DNA of 64,000 nt from Roseiarcus sp031367195 (lineage in GTDB: Bacteria > Pseudomonadota > Alphaproteobacteria > Rhizobiales > Beijerinckiaceae), in assembly GCA_031367195.1 (NCBI GenBank), contig JANLPL010000013.1, forward strand, positions 1 through 64,000, given 5' to 3'. The notes below the pieces were generated by a model. That model saw only the letters and a program-made list of their open reading frames with translations, was not told the origin of the DNA and did no database searches. Positions 41,056 to 50,483 of the stretch are shown piece after piece. The position numbers and the translations under genes are program-made. The stretch's first letter is position 1, and the number at the start of each line of letters is the position of its first letter.

Positions 41056-42636
41056 ATGAAATCGTTATGGTTGGGGCTGGGGCTTTGCGCGGCGCTGGCG
41101 AGCGCGGCAAGCGCGAAAACGCTGGTCTATTGCTCCGAGGGCAGCCCGGAGAATTTTCAGCCGGCGATCAACACCACCGGCACCTCGTTCGACGCCGCGC
41201 GGCCCGTGTACAACCGGCTGACCGAGTTCAAGCGCGGCACGACCGAAGTCGAGCCCGGTCTGGCGGAATTCTGGGAGCTGGCCGACGGCGGCAAGACGAT
41301 CACGTTTCATCTGCGCAAGGGCGTTAAGTTCCACTCCAACAAGGAGTTCAAGCCGACGCGCGAGTTCAACGCCGACGACGTTCTGTTCTCGTTCAACCGG
41401 CAGTGGAAACAGGACAACCCCTATTACAAGGTGTCGGGTGGAAAATACGATTATTTCAACGATATGGACATGCCCGCGCTGCTCGATACGATTGAGAAAA
41501 AAGACGACTACACAATCGTGTTTCATCTGAAATCGCCCAATGTCGCGATTCTCGCCAATCTGGCGATGGATTTTGCCGCGATCTCCTCGGCCGAATACGC
41601 CGATTATCTCCTGAAGAAGGGCAAACCCGAGCAACTCGATCAAACGCCGATCGGCACCGGCGCGTTCTCGTTCGTGTCCTATCAAAAGGACGCGGTGATC
41701 CGCTTCAAGAAAAACCCCGACTATTACGGCGAGAGGGCGTTGGTTGACGATCTCGTTTACGCCATCACGCCGGACGCTACCGCGCGCTACGCCAAGTTGA
41801 AGGCCGGCGAGTGCCACGTCAACGCCTATCCCCGGCCCGCCGATCTCGCCGAGATGCAAATGGATCCATCGCTGAAGGTGGTCAACCTGTCGGGCCTCAA
41901 CGTCGCCTATTGGGCGTTCAACGCGCTCAAGGCCCCATTCGACAAAAAAGAGGTCAGGCAGGCGCTCGCGATGGCGATCGATCGCGACGCGATCGTCAAG
42001 GACGTCTATCTCGGCGCGGCGGAAAAGGCCTCGACTTTGATTCCGCGCACCATGTGGGCGTTCAACGATCAGATCCCGCAAATTCCCTACGACGTCGAGA
42101 AAGCCAAGCAAATGCTGGCCGCCGCCGGCGTGAAAGCGCCGCTCGACATCGACCTCTGGTACATGCCGGTGTCGCGGCCCTACAACCCGAACGGCAAGCG
42201 CATCGGCGAGATGATGCAGGCCGATCTCGTCAGGATCGGCGTCAACGCGAAATTGCAAACCTACGAATGGGGCGAGTATCGCAAGCGCATCGCCAATGGC
42301 GATCCGATCACAGCGCAATATGGTTGGACCGGCGACAACGGCGATCCCGACAATTTCTTCTTCCTGCGCGGCTGTCAAGGCGGCAAGCCCGGCAACAGCA
42401 ACGCGACGAAATGGTGCAACGCCGAGTTCGACGACCTGCTCGTCAAGGCCCGCGTGGCTTCCGATCAGGCCGAGCGGGCCAAGCTCTACAAGCGGATGCA
42501 GGAGATCGAACACGACGAGGCGCCCGAACTGCTGCTCGTCCACTCCACCGTCTATGAGGCCATGCGCGCCAATGTCGAGGGCTACAAACAAAGCCCGCTC
42601 GGCACCCATATCTTCGAGGGCGTCGATCTGAAGTGA
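41056..42636 (+). CDS. dppA: ABC transporter substrate-binding protein, dipeptide type
   Basis: A 526-residue SBP_bac_5 periplasmic binding protein. The signal peptide is clear (about residues 1-20, SLWLGLGLCAALASAASA), and the mature protein starts KTLVYCSEGSPENFQP. Family blocks include PVYNRLTEFKRGTTEVEPGL, FHLRKGVKFHSN, TPIGTGAFSFVSYQKD and VRQALAMAIDRDAIVKDVY. It resembles DppA and should deliver dipeptides or similar solutes to the DppBCDF system encoded downstream. A 262-base gap with a palindromic repeat separates it from dppB, which may allow it to be made in excess over the membrane components. Confidence 0.93.
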   Translation: MKSLWLGLGLCAALASAASAKTLVYCSEGSPENFQPAINTTGTSFDAARPVYNRLTEFKRGTTEVEPGLAEFWELADGGKTITFHLRKGVKFHSNKEFKPTREFNADDVLFSFNRQWKQDNPYYKVSGGKYDYFNDMDMPALLDTIEKKDDYTIVFHLKSPNVAILANLAMDFAAISSAEYADYLLKKGKPEQLDQTPIGTGAFSFVSYQKDAVIRFKKNPDYYGERALVDDLVYAITPDATARYAKLKAGECHVNAYPRPADLAEMQMDPSLKVVNLSGLNVAYWAFNALKAPFDKKEVRQALAMAIDRDAIVKDVYLGAAEKASTLIPRTMWAFNDQIPQIPYDVEKAKQMLAAAGVKAPLDIDLWYMPVSRPYNPNGKRIGEMMQADLVRIGVNAKLQTYEWGEYRKRIANGDPITAQYGWTGDNGDPDNFFFLRGCQGGKPGNSNATKWCNAEFDDLLVKARVASDQAERAKLYKRMQEIEHDEAPELLLVHSTVYEAMRANVEGYKQSPLGTHIFEGVDLK

Positions 42637-42740
42637 GAACGTTGGGTTCGCGCGGCGCCATCCGTCATGGCCGGGCCCGTCTCGGCCATTCACGCCGTCG
42701 ACAGGCCGCGTTGTTTGTTTCGTCGAAGATGACAAGGATC

Positions 42741-42870
42741 GTCATTGCGAGCGAAGCGAAGCAATCCACGTTTGCGCCGATCGCGCGCTTTGATGTGAAC
42801 CCTCGATCGCTCAGAGATGGATTGCTTCGCCAAGGGAAGCGCTTCGCGTTTCCCGGGGCTCGCAAAGACG
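42741..42870. repeat. REP-like palindromic element
   Basis: GTCATTGCGAGCGAAGCGAA and GCAATCCA (42741-42768) are paired with TGGATTGCTTCGCCAAGGGA and GCTCGCAAAGACG (42818-42870), so the unit can fold into a long hairpin with an internal insert. This GCGAAGCGAAGCAATCC type of dispersed palindrome is familiar from several bacterial genomes. A half-copy lies at 25534-25564. It occupies most of the dppA-dppB gap (42637-42898), in which I see no gene. Confidence 0.7.
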
Positions 42871-42898
42871 GCAGCTCCGCCTTGACGGCATTGGTCCT

Positions 42899-43912
42899 AT
42901 GCTGACCTATCTCGCCCGCCGCGTCGCGCTGACGATCCCGACGTTTCTCGCCCTGATGTTCCTCACCTTCGTGGCGATCCGGCTCGTGCCGGGCGATCCG
43001 GTCGAGGTGCGGATGGGCGAGCGCGGCGTGTCGCCGGAGCGGCTGGCGATGCTGCGTCATCAACTCGGGTTCGACCAACCGGTGTGGCGGCAATTCCTCG
43101 ACTATGTCGGCCAGATCGCGCGGGGCGATTTCGGCGTCTCGCTCGCCACGCAGCAGAAAGTGCTGATGGAGTTCTTCACCCTGTTTCCCGCGACGCTGGA
43201 GCTATCGTTCTTCGCTATTGCTTTTGCGGTGATAATTGGCGTGCCGGCGGGGACGATCGCGGCCGTGCGGCGCGGCGGCGTGTTCGATCAGACGCTGATG
43301 ACGATCTCGCTGTTCGGCTATTCGATGCCGATCTTCTGGTGGGGTCTGGTGCTGATCATGTTTTTCTCGGTGACGCTGGGGATCACGCCCGTCTCCGGCC
43401 GCATCGATCTCATCAACTACAGTTTCGACCAACCCACCGGATTCATGCTGATCGACGCGGCGCTGTCGGATCAACCGGGCGCGGTGTGGGATGCGGTCCG
43501 GCATCTGATCCTGCCGGCTATTGTGCTCGGCACCGTGCCGCTCGGCGTGATCGCGCGCATGACGCGCTCCTCCATGCTCGAAGTGCTGAGCGAGGATTAT
43601 GTGCGAACCGCCCGCGCGAAGGGGCTGTCGCCGTTCCGCGTCGTCGGCGTCCATGCGCTGCGCAATGCGTTGTTGCCGGTCGTCACGGTGATCGGCCTGT
43701 CGGTCTCCGGGCTGATGGCGGGCGCGGTGCTGACGGAGAATATTTTCTCCTGGCCGGGCGTCGGCTCCTGGTTGATCCAGTCGATCTTCCGCCGCGACTA
43801 TCCCGCGCTGCAAGGCGGCGTTCTGCTGGTCTCGACAGTCGTCATTCTCGTCAATCTCGCGGTCGATCTCCTCTACGGCCTCATCAACCCGAGAATTAGC
43901 CATGCCCGCTGA
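42899..43912 (+). CDS. dppB: dipeptide ABC transporter permease DppB
   Basis: A 337-residue inner-membrane permease of the DppB/OppB type. The N-terminal RRVALTIPTFLALMFLTFVA helix and LVPGDPVEVRMGERG motif are characteristic, with about six membrane helices. The EAA-loop region reads YVRTARAKGLSPFRVVGVHA followed by LRNALLPVVTVIG. ATG at 42899; its end overlaps the ATG of dppC by 11 bases. It is the first membrane component of a plus-strand run dppB-C-D-F. Confidence 0.95.
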   Translation: MLTYLARRVALTIPTFLALMFLTFVAIRLVPGDPVEVRMGERGVSPERLAMLRHQLGFDQPVWRQFLDYVGQIARGDFGVSLATQQKVLMEFFTLFPATLELSFFAIAFAVIIGVPAGTIAAVRRGGVFDQTLMTISLFGYSMPIFWWGLVLIMFFSVTLGITPVSGRIDLINYSFDQPTGFMLIDAALSDQPGAVWDAVRHLILPAIVLGTVPLGVIARMTRSSMLEVLSEDYVRTARAKGLSPFRVVGVHALRNALLPVVTVIGLSVSGLMAGAVLTENIFSWPGVGSWLIQSIFRRDYPALQGGVLLVSTVVILVNLAVDLLYGLINPRISHAR

Positions 43913-44804
43913 CGTTGCGCTGGCTGACGAGCATGTCCTTGCCCAGCCCTCGCCCTTCGCCGCTTTCGTCGCCGCCTTCCGCGAGAATCGCGGCGCGACG
44001 ATCGGCCTTGGCGTTCTCGCCCTGATCGTGCTGGCGGCGCTATTCGCCGACCTGATCGCGCCGCACGCCCCCAGCGAGCAATTCCGCGAATTCGTGCGCG
44101 CCAAGCCGGTCTGGGCGGGGGGGACTTGGGCGTTTCCGCTGGGGACCGACGGCGACGGGCGCGATACGCTGTCGCGCCTGATCTTCGGCGCGCGCATTTC
44201 GTTGTTCATCGGCGTGTCGGTAATGGCGTTCGCGTTTCTGATCGGCGTCGCGCTGGGATTGCTCGCGGCGATGGCGGGGTCGCTGGTGGATGTCGTCATC
44301 ACGCGGCTGATGGACGTTATCATGGCGACGCCAAGCCTAGTGCTCGCCGTCGTCATCGTCGCGATTCTGGGGCCGAGCCTGACCAACACCATCGTCGCCG
44401 TCACGCTGGTCGGCCTGCCGCGCTACGTGCGCGTCGCGCGCGCCGCGGCGTTGGGCGAATTGACGCGGGATTATGTGACGGCGGCACGCGTCGCGGGTGT
44501 GCGGCCGCTGCGATTGGCGCTGTCGACCGTACTGCCGAACTGTCTCGCGCCGCTGATCGTGCAGGCCGCGCTCGGCGTCTCCGACGCAATCCTCGAAGCG
44601 GCGGGCTTGGGCTTTCTCGGGCTGGGCGCGCAACCGCCGACGCCGGAATGGGGCGCGATGCTGGCCGATGCGCGCGAATTCATCCGCTCCGATCCCTGGA
44701 TCGTCACGCTGCCGGGCCTGGCCATCCTCGTCACCGTGGTGGCGATCAACCTGACCGGCGATGGCCTGCGCGACGCGCTCGACCCGAAGATGCGGAGGGG
44801 ATGA
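43902..44804 (+). CDS. dppC: dipeptide ABC transporter permease DppC
   Basis: A 300-residue DppC-type permease. It carries the expected N-terminal helix (about 33-53) followed by PLGTDGDGRDTLSRLIFGAR, a sequence typical for the family, and five further helices. The EAA loop reads YVRVARAAALGELTRDYVTA and AARVAGVRPLRLALSTVLPN. It ends GLRDALDPKMRRG, typical for DppC. ATG at 43902 overlaps dppB, and its TGA overlaps the ATG of dppD. Confidence 0.95.
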   Translation: MPADVALADEHVLAQPSPFAAFVAAFRENRGATIGLGVLALIVLAALFADLIAPHAPSEQFREFVRAKPVWAGGTWAFPLGTDGDGRDTLSRLIFGARISLFIGVSVMAFAFLIGVALGLLAAMAGSLVDVVITRLMDVIMATPSLVLAVVIVAILGPSLTNTIVAVTLVGLPRYVRVARAAALGELTRDYVTAARVAGVRPLRLALSTVLPNCLAPLIVQAALGVSDAILEAAGLGFLGLGAQPPTPEWGAMLADAREFIRSDPWIVTLPGLAILVTVVAINLTGDGLRDALDPKMRRG

Positions 44805-45774
44805 TGCCGCTGCTCGAAATCCGTAATCTCACGGTGCGCTTCCCCACCCGCCACGGCGCGTTCACGGCGGTGGACGGCGTCGATGTGGGCGTCGACCGCG
44901 ACGAGTCGCTCGCCATCGTCGGCGAATCCGGCTCGGGCAAATCGGTGGCGATGCTGGCGGTGATGGGGCTGTTGCCGGCCACGGCCGAAGTCAGCGCCGA
45001 TCTCATGCGCTTCGACGGCCACGATCTCCTGACGATGAGCGCGAAGGACCGGCGCGCGATCGCCGGGCGCGATATGGCGATGATCTTTCAGGAGCCGATG
45101 TCGTCGCTCAACCCCTGTTTCACGGTCGGCTTCCAGATCGGCGAGGCGCTGAAGTCGCATCTTGGCCTGTCGCGTTCGGCGCGCAAGCAGCGCGTGGTGG
45201 CGCTATTGCGCGAAGTCGGCATTCCCGATCCCGAGCGTCGCGTCCACGCCTTCCCGCACCAGCTCTCCGGCGGCATGAGCCAGCGCGTGATGATCGCCAT
45301 GGCGCTCGCCTGCAAGCCGAAACTTCTTATTGCCGACGAGCCGACCACCGCGCTCGATGTCACCATGCAGGCGCAGATCCTCGACCTGTTGCTCGATCTC
45401 AAACAGCGCAATGGCATGGCGCTGGTGCTGATCACGCACGACATGGGCGTGGTGGCCGAGACGGCCGACCGCGTGATCGTGCAATATGCCGGCCAGCAAG
45501 TGGAGACCAACACGACGCGGGCTTTGTTCCGCGATCCCCATCACCCCTACACCGCCGCACTGCTGGCCGCTCTCCCCGAGCGCGCGACGCAGCGGCGATT
45601 GCCGGCCATTCCCGGCGTCGTGCCCGGCCAGTTCGACCGGCCGAGCGGCTGCCTGTTCAGCCCGCGCTGCGAGTTCGCTTTCTCCGCCTGCCGCGCCGCC
45701 CCGCCGCCGCCGGCCTCGGAGGCGCTGGGCCGCGCGCGCTGTCTGGCTCCGCTGACCAACGCGGACCGCTTCGT

Positions 45775-45778
<4 letters not shown>
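44801..45778 (+). CDS. dppD: dipeptide ABC transporter ATP-binding protein DppD
   Basis: A 325-residue ATPase of the DppD/OppD type. Walker A is GESGSGKS (about 40-47), the signature is HQLSGGMSQRVMIAMALAC, Walker B is LLIADEPTTALDV and the H-loop is ITHDMGVVAE. The C-terminal OPT motif with three cysteines (GCLFSPRCEFAFSAC) is present, as in DppD/F proteins that can hold an iron-sulfur cluster. Two adjacent ATG codons at 44801 and 44804 are possible; the first overlaps the dppC stop. Confidence 0.95.
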
Positions 45779-46736
<958 letters not shown>

Positions 46737-46737
<1 letters not shown>

Positions 46738-48335
46738 TGGACAGTTACGATTATATCGTCGTCGGCGCGGGCTCGGCGGGTTGCCTGATGGCCAACCGGC
46801 TCAGCGGCAATCCCCGCAACAAAGTGCTGCTGCTGGAGGCGGGCGGGCGCGACAACTGGATCTGGCTGCATATTCCCGTCGGCTATCTCTACGCCATCGG
46901 GAACAAGCGCTCGGACTGGCTTTTCCGCACCGCGCCCGAGCCCGGCCTCAATGGCCGCGACATCGCTTACCCCCGAGGCCGCGTGATTGGCGGATGCTCC
47001 GCCATCAACGGCATGATCTATATGCGCGGACAGGCGCGCGACTATGACGGCTGGCGCCAGTTGGGGCTGGAAGGCTGGGGCTGGGACGACGTGCTGCCTT
47101 ACTTTCTGCGCCACGAGGACCATTGGGCCGGCGTGAAGCCGCAGCACGGCGCGGGCGGCGAATGGCGGGTTGAGCGGCCGCGCATCGCCTGGGACATTCT
47201 CGACGCCGTGCGCGATGCGGCGGCGGAGGTCGGCATCCCGAAAATCTCCGACTTCAATCAGGGCGACAACGAGGGCTCCGACTATTTCGAGGTCAACCAG
47301 CGTCGCGGCTTGCGCGTCAGCGCGGCCAAAGCCTTCCTCAAGCCGGCGCTGAACCGCCCCAACCTGCGGCTCGTCACCGGCGCCCATGCGCGGCGAATTC
47401 TGTTGGAGGGCGCGCGCGCGACCGGCGTCGAATATCTGACGCAGGGTCGGGTGGTAGCCGCAAGCGCGCGCGAGATCGTGCTGACGGCGGGCGCTGTCGG
47501 CACGCCGCAACTGCTGGAAATCTCCGGCGTCGGCCGGCCTGAAACATTGGCCAAAATCGGCGTGCCGACCTTGCACGCGCTGCCGGGCGTGGGCGAAAAC
47601 CTGCAGGATCACTTGCAGCTTCGCACCATCTTCCGCATCGCCGGCGCCAAGACGCTCAATGTCGAGTTCCAGTCGCTCTTCAAGCGCGCGCTGATGGGCC
47701 TCGACTACGCCTTCAACCGGCGCGGACCGCTGACTATGGCGCCCTCGCAGCTCGGCATTTTCGCCAAATCCTCGCCCGACTACGAGACCGCGAATGTGGA
47801 GTTCCACGTGCAGCCCCTGTCGCTGCCCAAATTTGGCGATCCGCTGCACGATTTCCCCGCCATCACGCTCAGCGTCTGCAATCTGCGACCCGCCAGCCGC
47901 GGCTCGATCCACGCCGCCAGCGCCGACCCGCTCACGCCGCCGATCATCCAGCCAAACTATCTCAGCGAGGACGAGGATCGGCGCGTCGCCGTCGATTCGA
48001 TCCGACTCGCCCGCCGCATCGCCGCCGCGCCGGCGCTGGCGCGTTATCGCCCGGTCGAGCACCTGCCGGGGGCGGACAAGGCGAGCGAGGCGGAGCTGAT
48101 CGCGGCGGCCGGCGACATCGGCACGACGATTTTCCACCCCGTCGGCACCTGCCGGATGGGACGCGCGGAGGACGCTACGGCCGTTGTCGATGGCCGCCTG
48201 CGTGTGCGAGGCTTGGCCGGCTTGCGAATCGCCGACGCCTCGACGATGCCGCGCATCACTTCGGGCAACACCAATTCGCCGGTGCTGATGATCGCGGAAA
48301 AGGGGGCGGCGATGCTGATCGAGGATGCGGGGTGA
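46737..48335 (+). CDS. GMC oxidoreductase (choline/alcohol dehydrogenase type)
   Basis: A 532-residue FAD-dependent GMC enzyme. The dinucleotide fold is at the N-terminus (DYIVVGAGSAGCLMANRL), GMC signature 1 is PRGRVIGGCSAINGMIYMRG and signature 2 is GAVGTPQLLEISGVG. The active-site His-containing HPVGTCRMG and the closing NTNSPVLMIAEKGA are present. It resembles BetA-like alcohol dehydrogenases; the true substrate is unknown. ATG at 46737 overlaps dppF (GTGATG, with a GTG at 46734 as alternative), so it appears to be cotranscribed with the transporter, hinting that it may act on an imported solute. Confidence 0.92.
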
Positions 48336-48787
48336 ATGTTGCTCTGATCGACGGCCGCCAATCCGAGGCCGCGCTCGCCATCGCGCGCGGCGCGCGACGG
48401 ATGCTGCGCGCGATGGCGTTTTCGACCGTGACCGAGCTTGGCCTGGGTGACGGACGGCGCGCCGATCTCGTCGCGCTCGGCCCTGACGGCGCGATCCTGA
48501 TCGTCGAGATCAAATCCTGCATCGCCGATTTCCGCGCCGACCGGAAATGGCGCGAATATTCCGCCCATTGCGACCGGCTCTATTTCGCCATTTCCGCGGC
48601 GACGCCGCCGGAGATCATGCCAGACGAAGCGGGCTTGATCCTGGCCGACCGCTTCGGCGCGGCTATCCTGCGCGAGGCGCCGGCCCGCGCGCTGGCGCCG
48701 GCGACGCGGCGGGCGATGTTGCTGCGCTTCGCCTGCGCCGCCGCCGACCGGCTACACCGGCTGGTGGACCCGGAGCCCGGCGACTGA
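48332..48787 (+). CDS. mmcB: MmcB family DNA repair protein
   Basis: A 151-residue MmcB-type protein, a PD-(D/E)xK-fold putative endonuclease induced by DNA damage in Caulobacter. The nuclease core is visible: D45 in GRRADLVALGPDG and E59/K61 in ILIVEIKSCIADFRADRKWR. YSAHCDRLYFAI follows, as in family members. GTG at 48332 overlaps the GMC stop (GTGA). The coding region ends directly at a triple 18-bp repeat. Confidence 0.9.
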   Translation: MNVALIDGRQSEAALAIARGARRMLRAMAFSTVTELGLGDGRRADLVALGPDGAILIVEIKSCIADFRADRKWREYSAHCDRLYFAISAATPPEIMPDEAGLILADRFGAAILREAPARALAPATRRAMLLRFACAAADRLHRLVDPEPGD

Positions 48788-48840
48788 TCTCGCTGACGCC
48801 GGCAATCTCGCTGACGCCGGCAATCTCGCTGACGCCGGAT
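48787..48840. repeat. 18-bp tandem repeat, three copies
   Basis: ATCTCGCTGACGCCGGCA is repeated three times in tandem (48787-48804, 48805-48822, 48823-48840), the last copy ending AT instead of CA. The first copy begins within the last bases of mmcB, at its stop codon. The perfect identity suggests recent slippage. Confidence 0.9.
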
Positions 48841-48844
48841 TGAC

Positions 48845-49014
48845 AACATCGCCCCCGCGCTCTATGCACCCGCCCGCCTGAAACGTGCGTGGCCCCTCGC
48901 CGCGCGTGCTGTGCTTTGCTCGCTCCCGCGTGCCGAAGCCGGGCATAACCTGCACAAGAAGCCGGCCGCGCGGGTCTCCCGTGTAGAGCCGGGGCTGAAC
49001 ACGGGAATAGAAAG
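48845..49014 (+). other. rplU leader region
   Basis: About 170 bases upstream of rplU with GC-rich inverted segments such as GCCGGCCGCGCGGGTCTCCC and GAGCCGGGGCTGAACACGGG close to the start codon. It should contain the promoter and a ribosomal-protein mRNA leader, but no known leader motif can be assigned by eye. Confidence 0.4.
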
Positions 49015-49371
49015 ATGTTCGCAGTCATTAAGACCGGCGGCAAGCAGTACAAGGTCGCCGCCAACGACGAAATCACCGTCATGCTGCTGCAAGGCGAGGC
49101 GGGCGCAAAGATCACCTTCGGCGAAGTGCTCGCGCTGTTCGACGGAGATGCGCATCATGTGGGAGCGCCGCTCGTGGCTGGCGCCATTGTCGTGGGCGAA
49201 ATCGTCGAACAGTCGCGCGGCCCCAAGGTTTACGCCTTCAAGAAGCGCCGTCGCAAGAATTCCAAGCGCAAGCGCGGCCACAAGCAGGATCTGACGATCG
49301 TCCGCATCGTCGAAATCGTCGGCGCCGACGGCAAGCGTTCGGCCCCCACGGAAGCGGCCGCCGCAGCGTAA
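49015..49371 (+). CDS. rplU: 50S ribosomal protein L21
   Basis: A 118-residue L21. MFAVIKTGGKQYKVAANDEI is the invariant N-terminus, and KVYAFKKRRRKNSKRKRGHK is the RNA-binding loop. The C-terminal tail GKRSAPTEAAAAA is an alanine-rich extension beyond the usual about 103 residues. It starts at ATG 49015 after AATAGAAAG, with rpmA 79 bases downstream, the normal rplU-rpmA-obg order, here interrupted only by a GNAT gene. Confidence 0.98.
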   Translation: MFAVIKTGGKQYKVAANDEITVMLLQGEAGAKITFGEVLALFDGDAHHVGAPLVAGAIVVGEIVEQSRGPKVYAFKKRRRKNSKRKRGHKQDLTIVRIVEIVGADGKRSAPTEAAAAA

Positions 49372-49450
49372 TCCTTCCGTCGACGGGAAATTTCTGGTAT
49401 ATAGGCGCCTTAGCCCGAGAGGGTCGGCGCGACCCTTTGGAGATTAGACT

Positions 49451-49714
49451 ATGGCTCACAAGAAAGCGGGCGGCTCTTCGCGCAACGGGCGCGATTCCGA
49501 CGGCCGTCGCCTCGGCGTGAAGAAATTCGGCGGCGAGCATGTCATCTCGGGCAATATTATCGTGCGCCAGCGTGGCACGAAATTTCACGCGGGGCGCAAT
49601 GTCGGGATGGGCGTAGATCATACGCTGTTCGCCACCTCGCCGGGACAGGTGCTGTTCGAGCAGAAATCCACCCGGCAATATGTATCGGTTGTCGCCCCCC
49701 TGGCGGCGGAATAG
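49451..49714 (+). CDS. rpmA: 50S ribosomal protein L27
   Basis: An 87-residue L27. MAHKKAGGSSRNGRDSDGRR followed by LGVKKFGGE is nearly invariant; the flexible N-terminus reaches into the peptidyl-transferase centre. No N-terminal cleavage extension of the Firmicutes type is present. ATG at 49451 has GGAG nine bases upstream. Three hairpins follow the stop before the next gene. Confidence 0.98.
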   Translation: MAHKKAGGSSRNGRDSDGRRLGVKKFGGEHVISGNIIVRQRGTKFHAGRNVGMGVDHTLFATSPGQVLFEQKSTRQYVSVVAPLAAE

Positions 49715-49760
49715 CGGCGGGAACGACGAGACCCGCCGCGGCGCCAATCCCCGCGGATGG

Positions 49761-49858
49761 TCTCGGATTTTTTTCCGAGAGAGCAACGGAAGCCAGACTT
49801 CCCGACGCCGTCCGGTAGGCCCCGGCCTACGTTAAGGGGATGCAGCGCGCATCCCCTT
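49761..49858 (+). terminator. cluster of three hairpins after rpmA, last one terminator-like
   Basis: Three perfect inverted repeats follow in series: TCTCGGA/TCCGAGA with a T6 loop (49761-49780), GTAGGCC/GGCCTAC with a CC loop (49815-49830) and AAGGGGATGC/GCATCCCCTT with a 5-base loop (49834-49858), the last followed by CTCGTTT. The third is the best terminator candidate although its T-run is short. Confidence 0.6.
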
Positions 49859-49886
49859 CTCGTTTGGGCTGACGACCGGAGCGGTC

Positions 49887-50483
49887 ATGTTTCCCGATAT
49901 CGCCAGAGACGACGTGTTCCGCCTGGAGACGAGACGGTTGTGGCTGCGCTGGCCGCGCCTCAGCGACGCGCCCGCCATCGAGCGCTATTGCGCGAGATGG
50001 GAGGTGGCGTGCTACACCGCGCGAATTCCGCATCCATACCCTAAGGGCAGCGCCGAACGCTTCGTCTTCGCCTCGCGCGAGGCCAACACGCTCGGCCGCG
50101 ATCTGGCGCTGGTGATCGCGCTGCTCGGCGCCCCTGCCCGCGTCCTCGGCGCGATCAGCCTGGAGCGGCGTGGAACCGACCGCCTCGCGCTTGGCTATGC
50201 GCTCGCGCCGGAGGCCTGGGGCCGCGGTTATGCGACGGAGGCGAGCCTCGCGATCGTGGACACGGCCTTTGCGCTCTCGCCCGTGGTCGAGATCGAGGCG
50301 AGCGTCAGGATCGAGAACCCGGCTTCCGGCCGTGTTCTGGAGAAGATTGGCTTCCTGCGTGTCAGGCGCGGCCTGCGCGGCGCGCCGGCGCGCGGGGCGA
50401 TGGTCGAGTGCGACACCTACGCTTTGCCGCGCAACACTTGGACGGCGCGCCGCGAGGCCGCTTCGCTGGAGACGGCGCGATGA
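49887..50483 (+). CDS. GNAT family N-acetyltransferase (RimJ/RimL-like)
   Basis: A 198-residue acetyltransferase. The N-terminus FRLETRRLWLRWPRLSDAPA is like RimJ/RimL enzymes, and the acetyl-CoA-binding motif is LGYALAPEAWGRGYATEASL. SVRIENPASGRVLEKIGFLR is the classical C-terminal block. The substrate is not predictable: ribosomal protein N-termini, amino acids and antibiotics are all possible in this family. Lies directly before obgE, whose ATG overlaps its TGA, so the two genes are coupled. Confidence 0.9.
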   Translation: MFPDIARDDVFRLETRRLWLRWPRLSDAPAIERYCARWEVACYTARIPHPYPKGSAERFVFASREANTLGRDLALVIALLGAPARVLGAISLERRGTDRLALGYALAPEAWGRGYATEASLAIVDTAFALSPVVEIEASVRIENPASGRVLEKIGFLRVRRGLRGAPARGAMVECDTYALPRNTWTARREAASLETAR

